From assembly GCA_964455095.1 (NCBI GenBank), contig CAYVUV010000397.1:1-64000 (forward strand): DNA of 64,000 nucleotides. The letters run 5' to 3'. This document shows positions 55,420 to 63,271 of the stretch, piece after piece (the stretch's first letter is position 1; each line of letters starts with the position of its first letter). The position numbers and the translations under genes are program-made. This DNA comes from CAYVUV01 sp964455095. Its GTDB lineage: Bacteria; Desulfobacterota; Binatia; HRBIN30; CADEER01. The notes under the pieces are model-generated. The model did not search any database. It was not told where the DNA came from and saw only the letters and a program-made list of their open reading frames with translations.

Positions 55420-58131
55420 GTGGCCAGCGGTGTGTCGCCCTGCCGGCGCGAGGCGGCCGTCAACGAACGGCTTTTCTTCGCAGCCTCCACCGACGGCAAC
55501 GCCACTTGTGAGCTCTGGTCCACCGATGCGACGGAGTCGGGTACCAGGCGGGTCGCCGGCATCGACCCCCGCTTGTTGACCGCATTCGACGACGGGGTCC
55601 TTTTCGCGGCCGATGACGGCATCACCGGGAATGAGTTGTGGGCCAGCGACGGCACGGCGGCAGGGACCGCGCTGGTGCGCGATATCCACACCAGCCGCGC
55701 CGGCTCCTCTCTCCACCACCTCACCGCGCTGCGCGACCGACTGGTATTTCGGGCCTACGACGACGTGCACGGCGAGGAGCCGTGGACGAGCGACGGGAAC
55801 CACACGGCGATGGTGAAGGACATCCGGCCCGGCGTCTTCGGCTCGCAGGTATCCTCGGGCTTCGCGGGACTGCAGCGCCTCGGCGACGCGGTACTGTTCT
55901 TCGCGACCGATGGAATGAACCCAGCGACCGGCCTATGGCGGAGTGACGGCAGCCTCGAGGGTACGGCGCTGCTACAGCGGGTCGAGGGCACTCCGCTCGC
56001 GGTGGTCGAGGACCGACTGTTCTTCATCCGCTTCGCGGGTCCGAGCATCGAGCTCTGGACGAGCGATGGGACCGCGGCCGGCACGCAGTTCGGCGCCGTG
56101 CTCGACACCAATGGGTTCTTCTATGCGCCGGTCGTATCGAAGCCGACGGCCTTCGCTGTGCTGGGGAAAGCGCTCTTCTTCACCAACTGCCGCTTCCAGC
56201 CCGCTCAAGATCACCTCGGCGATTTCCTCGACTGCGAACTCTGGAAGAGCGACGGCACGACCGAAGGCACGAGGCGGGTCACCGATATCCGACCTGGCGA
56301 CGACAGCTCGGACCCCGACTCCCTCACCGCGTCGCAGGGCGCCGTCTTCTTTGCCGCCGACGACGGTGCGTCGGGCACCGAGCTGTGGCGGAGCGACGGC
56401 ACAGAGGCCGGGACGTTCCAGGTCGAGGACATCGCTCCAGGTGCGTCGCGCTCGCTGCCGCGCGATCTCGTCAGCACGACGGACGCACTGTTCTTCAGCG
56501 CCGCCACCCGCGATGAGGGTCGCGAGCTGTGGAAGAACGACGCGACCGGCACGGCGTTGGTAATGGATATCCAGCCGGGCGCGAGCAGCTCGACACCATC
56601 GCTCCTCACCGTCGCGAACAACCTCGTCTTCTTCGTCGCCGACGACGGCCGGATCGGCGCCGAGTTGTGGCGCAGCGACGGCACGAGAGCGGGAACATTT
56701 GCGTTGGCCGACATCCGGCCCGGCCCGCAGGGCTCGGCGCCCAACGCGTTGGCTGCGGTCGGGGATCGGTTGCTCTTCAATGCCGACGACGGCGTCACCG
56801 GACACGAACTGTGGGTCAGCGACGGCACGGCGGCGGGAACGCGACCGATCCAGGACATCGACGCGGCCGCCGCCTCGTCGAGTCCCGCCGACTTCACCGC
56901 CGTCGGGCCGCTCGTCTACTTCACCGCCGACGATGGTGCAGTGGGCCGCGAGCTGTGGGCGGTTCCACTCGCCGCCCTCGCCCAGCCACTCGCGACCCCG
57001 ACACCGACACCAACCGGCGCGGTGCCACCGACACCGACGGGTACCGATAACCCGTTCGCCACCCCGACCGCCACCGCCAGCACCACCGTCACTACACGCG
57101 CGCCGATCTCGCCGTCGCCGACGACGCCGCAAGGCCTGGCGCCCTGTGTCGGCGATTGCAATGGCACCGACGCCGTCACGGTCGCCAACCTGATCCTGGG
57201 CGTCAACATCGCGCTCGGCCATCAGTCGCCGAGCGCGTGTCCCGCCTTCCAGAACGAGCACGGCCAGGTCGACGTCGTTCAGCTGGTCAAAGGCGTGCAG
57301 AACCTGCTCTGTCACTGCGGGAGCTGTGCGACACCGACCCCGAGCCCGACGCGACCGACCTCCACGCCCTCGGGCACCGCGACCCGCACACGAACCACGG
57401 CGCCGACCATCACGCGGGTCAGTACGCCGACCACGGCACCGACCACCACGCCGACGACAGCCCCCACGCCGACCGCGACCGAGGCGATCTCCCTCATCGA
57501 CTTCGGCCCGGTGAGTGGCGGCTTCCCCGGCGGCGAGACCAGCGTGGCCGTCGACCTCCGCGGCGCGCGCATCGTCGAGATCATGGCGCGCCTGTGTCTG
57601 CCCAGCGAGACCTTCACGTACGATCGCTGCAGCGCCGCCTCAGGTTCGGGTGCCGTGCTCAGCGAACCGGTGGTCGAGGCCGGCGGCTGCGTACAGCTGG
57701 TCGCGCGCGCCAACGACTGTTGCCGTGCCCCCTTCACGGCCGGGTGCGGTGATGCCACGTGCGAGCAGTGCGTTTGCGCGGGAGGGAACCAGTTCTGCTG
57801 CACAACCGAGTGGGATGACGAGTGCGCCGCCGTTGCGCGCGGGGCCTGCCAGTCGAGCTGTCTCTGCGGCCCCACCCCATTCATCACACAGGGCACGGTG
57901 ATCGAGTGCGTCTTCACCGTTGCCGACGACGCACAGCCTGGCCAATACCCCTACACCCTCAGCGCCACCGCCCGCGATGCCGACGGTATCGAGCGCAGCG
58001 CGAGCGGCGAGAACACCGTCACCGTCTTTGGCTGCGGCGACGGCATCATCAATAACGGCGAGCAGTGCGAGCGCGACTCCGACTGTCCCGGTGCAGGCCC
58101 CTGCGTCGACTGTACTTGTCAGGGAGGTTGA
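55420..58131 (+). pseudogene. ELWRSDGT-repeat surface protein, part after the in-frame amber stop
   Basis: The remaining 903 codons in the same frame as 54412-55386; an independent start at GTG 55420 is possible but has no signal peptide. About eleven more LW.SDGT repeats lead to a Thr-Pro linker, then a dockerin-like pair (GDCNGTDAVTVANLILGVNI; NEHGQVDVVQLVKGVQNLL), a second linker, a cohesin-like beta domain (about 57490-57720) holding a Cys-rich CCTTEWDDECAAVARG insert, and a C-terminal CGDGIINNGEQCERDSDCPG, DUF4215-like knot. Secreted multidomain surface or scaffold protein. Confidence 0.8.
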
Positions 58132-58141
58132 GGAATCAGCA

Positions 58142-58178
58142 TCAGCCAGGGCGTCGGAACGGCCGATGCCCTGGCTGA
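58142..58178 (+). terminator. 16-bp hairpin terminator
   Basis: TCAGCCAGGGCGTCGG pairs with CCGATGCCCTGGCTGA (one G-T wobble) around a 5-base loop AACGG, 10 bases after the stop at 58131. It is followed by the T-rich CGATCTCCTTCTTCG. A credible intrinsic terminator. Confidence 0.7.
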
Positions 58179-58234
58179 CGATCTCCTTCTTCGTCGTGTA
58201 CCCACCTTGCGTCTAGCTCGCAGGGCATCGGGGG

Positions 58235-58400
58235 GGCATCGGGGACGGACCTGTATTCCGCCAGGAGGTCCTCCGACACGCATACTTCGGAGGTCGACAG
58301 TGCCGAACGCAGTGCGCGCGCCGGGACGCCGCCGAAGGCGAACGCCGAGACGACGACGCCGGTGTCAATGACGATTCGCGGCTTGCGTTGCGCGCGCGGC
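58235..58400 (-). pseudogene. Truncated PIN-domain toxin remnant
   Basis: On the minus strand a frame beginning before 58384 reads KPRIVIDTGVVVSAFAFGGV, PARALRSALSTSEVCVSEDL, LAEYRSVPDA, which matches the N-terminal third of PIN_3-type VapC toxins (usual DTNVLVSAL...LL.E). After about 58235 the similarity stops and the frame runs into the hairpin near 58142. The rest of the PIN domain, with its later acidic residues, is missing, and the first Asn is Gly. It overlaps the end of the upstream antitoxin-like gene. Confidence 0.6.
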
Positions 58401-58571
58401 GTGACGCTTCCTCCGAACCTTGCGGACCGCTGCCTCCACGTCCGCCAGCGTCAACTCGGTTCCCTTGAAAGCCTCGCGCGCTACCCGCAGGACGTCATCC
58501 AGCCGCTCCTCCGGCGAGAGCGCTGCGAGAATGTACTCATCCGGCCGGACTCTCGCCGTCGCATCCTTCAT
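58365..58571 (-). CDS. Antitoxin-like small protein
   Basis: 68 residues: MKDATARVRPDEYILAALSP, EERLDDVLRVAREAFKGTEL, TLADVEAAVRKVRRKRHAAR. Helical and basic at the end, as expected for a small antitoxin. It directly precedes and overlaps a decayed PIN toxin on the same strand, which is the usual antitoxin-toxin order. Family not recognised with confidence. Confidence 0.55.
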   Translation of the reverse strand: MKDATARVRPDEYILAALSPEERLDDVLRVAREAFKGTELTLADVEAAVRKVRRKRHAARATQAANRH

Positions 58572-58903
58572 GGTTTTTGAAGTCTACCGGGATTCGTCCG
58601 GTCCGGCTACTGCCGCGCCCGGACGGGATTGTCGATTTTCTCCGCAACAAGGCTTCGACGAGCCTGTCCTGAGCTTGTCGAAGGGCTCAGCCTGAGCGGA
58701 AGGTGAACGCTGACTTCTCCGACTTCCCTTTTTGCGCCTTTTGCGCCTTCTCGCGGCTGACCTCTTTGGCTCGCTCTTGATCCCCTTCGCGGCCTTCGTG
58801 TTCTTCGTGGTGAGCTAGTCCGGAAGAAACGGATCTCTCACCACCGAGAAGACAGAGGACACAGAGAAGACGCGGCCCGAGGTGATCAGAAGCAGGGATC
58901 CAA
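58572..58903. repeat. Intergenic repeat cluster A
   Basis: No gene. 58653-58683 is an imperfect palindrome (CTTCGACGAGC ... GCTTGTCGAAG) followed by GCTCAGCCTGAGC. 58713-58823 is a block (TTTTTGCGCCTTTTGCGCCT ... CTTCGTGGTGAGCTAGTCCG) that recurs at 59853-59960 and in part at 59703-59744. Confidence 0.8.
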
Positions 58904-59275
58904 TCAGGGAGATCGCTTCGTCCCTCTGCGAAAACGGACACGGCTTTCGTCGACGATCGCCAACCCACGTCGCAATTCCTTCAAGGCGCTCATCGACAGG
59001 AGACGGCGCACGGACTTCTGGAGCGTCTTCCAGCGCTGATCTTTGAGCCGGAACACAACGATGCCGGCGTGTGTACCCTGCGGGTACCGGCGAATGTCCG
59101 CGAACCCCAGGTCAAGGCTGACGAGCACCCGCCCCTCTGCCGTTGCCGCCTCCAGTACCGGCGGGTCGTCGTACCCCGCAAGCCCTTCCTCGGCGACGGT
59201 GGACACATCGTATTTGGCCGCACGGAGCGATGCGGCGAGGTCGTCGGGCAAGTTCTCGTCCAACTTGATCTTCAC
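58904..59275 (-). CDS. DUF5615-type PIN-like toxin
   Basis: 123 residues from GTG 59275, which overlaps the antitoxin stop (GTGA) and is followed by the family start IKLDENLPDDLAASLRAAKY. Further motifs: VSTVAEEGLAGYDDPPVLEA, RVLVSLDLGFADIRRYPQGT, HAGIVVFRLKDQRWKTL. DUF5615 proteins are PIN-like nuclease-fold toxins paired with DUF433 antitoxins. The acidic residues (DEN, DD, SLDLGFAD) are present, so it looks intact. Confidence 0.85.
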   Translation of the reverse strand: MKIKLDENLPDDLAASLRAAKYDVSTVAEEGLAGYDDPPVLEAATAEGRVLVSLDLGFADIRRYPQGTHAGIVVFRLKDQRWKTLQKSVRRLLSMSALKELRRGLAIVDESRVRFRRGTKRSP

Positions 59276-59568
59276 CGATGGACGTCCGTATGGAGCGGCA
59301 GTTGCTCCTCCTCGTGCGTAAGCCACGCGGCGTAGGCAACCGCCGCCCGGATATCGTCGCGTTTCAGGCTGGGATACTGTCGGAGAATTTCTTCCACGGG
59401 CTCATCAGCCGTGAGGTAGTCCAAGATCACCGAGACCATGATCCGCGTGCCCTTGACGCACGGCTTGCCGTGGCAGACGCGCGGATTTACCGAGATGCGC
59501 TCACGCCAGTCCAGCTGCTTCTTGGTGCCGACCCGTCGCCTTGCCGTGCGCTTGACCTGTTTCTCCAT
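59272..59568 (-). CDS. DUF433-type antitoxin
   Basis: 98 residues. The DUF433 core is ERISVNPRVCHGKPCVKGTR, IMVSVILDYLTADEPVEEIL, RQYPSLKRDDIRAAVAYAAW. A basic N-terminus (KQVKRTARRRVGTKKQ) precedes it. DUF433 resembles a small helix-turn-helix DNA binder, so it probably represses its own operon and neutralises the DUF5615 partner. Confidence 0.87.
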   Translation of the reverse strand: MEKQVKRTARRRVGTKKQLDWRERISVNPRVCHGKPCVKGTRIMVSVILDYLTADEPVEEILRQYPSLKRDDIRAAVAYAAWLTHEEEQLPLHTDVHR

Positions 59569-59964
59569 GCCGTGTCTTCCCCGCGCAAAATCATACTCGT
59601 GAGCCGGTAGCTTTTCGAGATCTCCGCGGCAGAAGCGGGGTTTCGGCCCCGACCCGCTCCCTCGGGTGGGCTCATCAAAGACAAATCTGGTTTCCGGTGG
59701 TCTCCCTTCGTGCTCTTCGTGTTCTTCGTGGTGAGCTAGTCCGGAAAAGAGAGAGCCTGATATTCACCACGAAGGGCACGAAGACCACGAAGCGCAGACA
59801 GCAGAATTCTTGGCCGCGAAAAGGCGCAGAAGGCACAAAATGAAGAGCGCGGACTTCTCCGTCCGCTTTTTGCGCCTTTTGCGCCTTCTCGCGGCGGACC
59901 TTTCCGGACGCTCTTGATCCCTTTCGTGCGCTTCGTGTCCTTCGTGGTGAGCTAATCCGGCGGC
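59569..59964. repeat. Intergenic repeat cluster B with large inverted repeat
   Basis: No gene. 59703-59744 is a partial copy of the block at 58713-58823, and 59853-59960 a nearly full copy. 59763-59842 holds the same motifs inverted (TTCACCACGAAGGGCACGAA; GCGAAAAGGCGCAGAAGGCA), so 59763-59951 forms an imperfect inverted repeat of about 190 bases, like a small non-coding mobile or palindromic element. Confidence 0.8.
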
Positions 59965-61812
59965 CTACTTCTTTGCCTTGTACTGCGTGCCGGTGTTCTT
60001 CACGGTGTCGGCGTCGGTGAACGTGGTCGCGTAGCAGTCGCCGTTGACCTCGCGCAGCTGGGCGGTGACGGCGCTGGTCTGGGCGAAGAAGCGCGTGCCG
60101 CTCACCGGGGTCGGCATCGGCAGGGCGGTGCCCTTGCCCTTCAGCAGCAGCTTCGACTTGTCCGCGTCGCCGCCGAGGAGGTTGATCTTCGTCACCCCGT
60201 CGCCGGTGCCGAACGCGTCCGTGTATTTGTAGCCCTTGCTGCCGACGGGGATCCACAGCGTGCCACTCGGGCCGACCTGCAGCTCGGCCTTGAGCGCGCC
60301 GTCGTCGTAGAGGCACAGCGCGTAGGTCGCCGACGTCGTCGGATCGCCGAAGTCCCCTTGCCCCAGCGCCGGGCCGCCGCTGAACTTCCACTTCAGCTTG
60401 TCCTTGGTGTCAGAGGCGTTGAGCATGAGCTGCAGCTGCGCCTTCAGCGAGGTCGCGCACCCTCCTGTGGGAGTGGCCGGGCAGCTCGCCACCGATGGCG
60501 TGACAGTCTGAGTCAGCGTCGGGGTCTGCGTTGGCGTCGCGCTCGGAACTTGCGTCTCGGTGCCGGTCGGCGTTGGGGTCGGAGTCGACGTCGCCTCGGC
60601 AAACCTCTGTCCGAATACGCCGAAGATGCTGCCGTCCTGGTCGCTGTTGGACCACGTTACAACGAAGGCTCCGTCCGCGCCCGCCGCCACAGCCGGGCTT
60701 AACTGGTTGCCTGTCCAATAGCTGTTGGCCTGAAACTCCGTGCCCACCGCCTGCCCAACGCTGTCGAAGCGCTGCCCGAACACGCCGTCACTGCTAGGGG
60801 TCAGGAAGCTGCCCCAGACCACCACGAAGGCCCCGTCCGCGCCCGCCGACACCGCCGGGACAATCTGGTAGCCCATCGTGTAGCTGTTGGCCTGAAACTC
60901 CGTGCCCACCACCTGCCCGGCGCTATCGTAACGCTGCCCGAACACACCCCCACTGTCGCCGTCCTGGCCGCTGCTGGTCCACGCCACCACAAACCCGCCG
61001 TCTGCGCCCGGCGCCACGGCCGGGAAGCGCTGGTAGCCCGGCGTGTAGCTGTTGACCTGAAACTCCGTGCCCACCGCCTGCCCCGCGCTGTCGTAGAACT
61101 GCCCGAACACACCTCCGCTACTGCCGTCCTGGTAGCTGCTCGAGTCGCTCGACCACGCCACGATGAAGGCGCCATTCGCGCCCACTGCCACCGCCGGGAA
61201 CCGCTGAAAGCCCGGCGTGTAGCTGTTGACTTGAAACTCCGTCCCCACCGCCTGCCCCGCGCTATCGTAACGCTGCCCGGACACGCCCGAACTGCTACCG
61301 TCCTGGCTACTCGACCACGCCACCACGAAGGCCCCCCCTGCATCCGCCGCCACCGCCGGGTCGCCCTGGTAGTCCACCGTGTAACTGTTGACCTGGAACT
61401 CCGTGCCCACCACTTGCCCGGCGCTATTGTAGCGCTGCCCGAACACGCCCAGAGTGCTGCCGTCCTGGCCGCTGCTGTTCCACACCACCACGAAGGCCCC
61501 GTCAGCGCCCGCCGCCACCGCCGGCCCGATCTGGTAACCCGTCGTATAGCTGTTGACCTGAAATTCCGTACCCACCACCTGTCCAGCGTTGTCATAGCGC
61601 TGTCCGAAAACGTCCCCCGTACCACCGTACTGGCCGCTGCTGCCCCAGACCACTACGAAGGCCCCGTCAGCGCCCGCCGCTACCGCCGCGTTCAATTGGG
61701 AGCCCGTCGTGTAACTGTTGACCTGGAACTCAGCCCCCACCGGCACGATCTGCGCGGCGGCGCCAAGCGGCAACAGCAGTGAAGCGACGGCGATAACGGT
61801 GCGGATTCTCAT
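59965..61812 (-). CDS. Secreted seven-repeat (propeller-like) protein with shared C-terminal domain
   Basis: 615 residues from ATG 61812 (GGGAGAGACC upstream); the frame is open to 62022 but without a signal sequence. Signal peptide MRIRTVIAVASLLLPLGAAA. Seven repeats of about 52 residues (GTEFQVNSYTTGYQ ... GADGAFVVVWSSSGQDGS, VFGQRYDSAGQVV), then a Thr-Pro linker (TSTPTPTPTGTETQ) and the C-terminal domain (DKLKWKFSGG, YALCLYDDG, VGPSGTLW, GYKYTDAFG, NGDCYATTF). Paralog of 1385-3202 with far more regular repeats, which points to recent expansion or gene conversion. Extracellular; function unknown. Confidence 0.87.
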   Translation of the reverse strand: MRIRTVIAVASLLLPLGAAAQIVPVGAEFQVNSYTTGSQLNAAVAAGADGAFVVVWGSSGQYGGTGDVFGQRYDNAGQVVGTEFQVNSYTTGYQIGPAVAAGADGAFVVVWNSSGQDGSTLGVFGQRYNSAGQVVGTEFQVNSYTVDYQGDPAVAADAGGAFVVAWSSSQDGSSSGVSGQRYDSAGQAVGTEFQVNSYTPGFQRFPAVAVGANGAFIVAWSSDSSSYQDGSSGGVFGQFYDSAGQAVGTEFQVNSYTPGYQRFPAVAPGADGGFVVAWTSSGQDGDSGGVFGQRYDSAGQVVGTEFQANSYTMGYQIVPAVSAGADGAFVVVWGSFLTPSSDGVFGQRFDSVGQAVGTEFQANSYWTGNQLSPAVAAGADGAFVVTWSNSDQDGSIFGVFGQRFAEATSTPTPTPTGTETQVPSATPTQTPTLTQTVTPSVASCPATPTGGCATSLKAQLQLMLNASDTKDKLKWKFSGGPALGQGDFGDPTTSATYALCLYDDGALKAELQVGPSGTLWIPVGSKGYKYTDAFGTGDGVTKINLLGGDADKSKLLLKGKGTALPMPTPVSGTRFFAQTSAVTAQLREVNGDCYATTFTDADTVKNTGTQYKAKK

Positions 61813-61863
61813 GGTCTCTCCCCGACGCGGAGTGGATCGATGCAATCCGCAGGACGTATAGTT

Positions 61864-61893
61864 TCGATACTTGGTGTCGCCCTGTGGTGTCAA
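61864..61893 (-). promoter_or_regulatory. Weak promoter candidate for the seven-repeat protein
   Basis: Minus strand TTGACA (61893-61888) and TATCGA (61869-61864) with an 18-base spacer, about 50 bases before the ATG at 61812. The -35 is perfect but the -10 matches only three positions, so this is tentative. Confidence 0.35.
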
Positions 61894-62193
61894 ATAGATT
61901 GTGCGCCCCTCGGATCCGCCGTGTATGCGCGGCCAGTGGCCGGTGACCTGTTCGCAGACGCGCTCAGCCTGAGCGGTTGGGAGATTGATCCGCGCGGCTA
62001 GAAAAACGGGTCGAAGCCACATCAGATCGCCCCCTCCTCAATCCTCCCCCGTCGATGGGGGAGGAGGCCGGACGGGAAATCCTCCCCGCGGAGGGGAGGC
62101 GCCGGAATCCGAAAGCCTTCCCCCCTTGCGGGGGACGGTTTGGATGGGGGTGTAGAAAACGACCGCGAAGCGCACCACTGACCTGGGATCAGG
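61894..62193. repeat. Intergenic hairpin cluster C
   Basis: No gene. Three short palindromes lie in a row: 62043-62064 (CCTCCCCC ... GGGGGAGG), 62081-62099 (CCTCCCCGCGGAGGGGAGG) and about 62119-62134 (CCCCCCTTGCGGGGG). The run lies between two minus-strand genes and may terminate glpX transcription. Confidence 0.65.
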
Positions 62194-63171
62194 TCAGAAC
62201 TCCACCACCACGTCCGGGTCGCCGTCGAGCTTGACGCTGTCGATGAAGCTGATCTGGCGATCGGCCGACGACATGAGCACCGAACTGGTGCGGCAGCCGT
62301 GGCCAAAGAAGCGCACGCCGTTGAGCAGGCTGCCGTCGGTGACGCCGCAGGCGGCGAACATGATGTCGGGGCCGGGGGCAAGGTCGCGCTCGGTGTAGAT
62401 GCGCTTGACGTCGGTGATGCCCATCGCCTTCATGCGCTCTTCCTGGCCCTCTTTGGTCGGCACCAGGCGCGCCTGCATGCCGCCGTTCAAGCAGCGCAGC
62501 GCCGCGGCGGTCAGCACGCCCTCGGGCGCGCCGCCGATGCCCATCACCGCGTGCACGTTGGTGCGGCGCACGGCGGCGCTGATGCCGGCCGAGAGGTCGC
62601 CATCGCCGATCAGCTTGATGCGCGCGCCGGCGCGGCGGATGTCCTCGATCAGCTTCTCGTGGCGCGGGCGGTCGAGCACGATGACCACCAGGTCGGTCAC
62701 CGAGCGGTCGAGTCGCGCGGCAATGGCCTTGAGATTCTCCGCCACCGTCGCGTCGAGATGCACGGCGCCCTTGGCGGAGGGGCCGACGATGATCTTTTCC
62801 ATGTAGCAATCGGGCGCATGCAAGAGGCCGCCGCGGTTGGCTGCGGCGAGCACCGCGATGGCGTTGGGCGCCCCGGTCGCGCAGAGGTTCGTACCCTCGA
62901 GCGGGTCGACGGCGATGTCGACTTCCGGGTCGCTGTCGCCCCAGGTGCCGACCTTCTCGCCGATGAACAGCATCGGCGCTTCATCGCGCTCGCCCTCGCC
63001 GATGACCACCGTGCCGCGCATGCGCAGCTGGTCCATCGCCTTGCGCATCGCCTCGACGGCGACGCCGTCGGAGTGGTGGCGTTCGCCCTGCCCCATGGTG
63101 CGCGCGCAGGCGATGGCCGCGTCCTCGACGACGGTTTGAAACTCGCGTGACAACGTATCGTGAATGCCCAT
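62194..63171 (-). CDS. glpX: Fructose-1,6-bisphosphatase, class II
   Basis: 325 residues from ATG 63171 (GGAGGATCG upstream), the family length. GlpX motifs: AAIACARTMGQGERHHSDGV, TVVIGEGERDEAPMLFIGEK, the metal site VDIAVDPLEGTNLCATGAPN, YMEKIIVGPSAKGAVHLDAT, GIGGAPEGVLTAAALRCLNG. Hydrolyses fructose 1,6-bisphosphate to fructose 6-phosphate in gluconeogenesis. Divergent from the CoA transferase gene. Confidence 0.95.
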   Translation of the reverse strand: MGIHDTLSREFQTVVEDAAIACARTMGQGERHHSDGVAVEAMRKAMDQLRMRGTVVIGEGERDEAPMLFIGEKVGTWGDSDPEVDIAVDPLEGTNLCATGAPNAIAVLAAANRGGLLHAPDCYMEKIIVGPSAKGAVHLDATVAENLKAIAARLDRSVTDLVVIVLDRPRHEKLIEDIRRAGARIKLIGDGDLSAGISAAVRRTNVHAVMGIGGAPEGVLTAAALRCLNGGMQARLVPTKEGQEERMKAMGITDVKRIYTERDLAPGPDIMFAACGVTDGSLLNGVRFFGHGCRTSSVLMSSADRQISFIDSVKLDGDPDVVVEF

Positions 63172-63271
63172 CGATCCTCCCCGAGACTCTTCGTCGTTAC
63201 CGAACCGGGCGCCGAAGCGCAACCGACTGCCGGGCTTTGCATTTTCGGGGGCGATTCCCGATGAAGGACGC

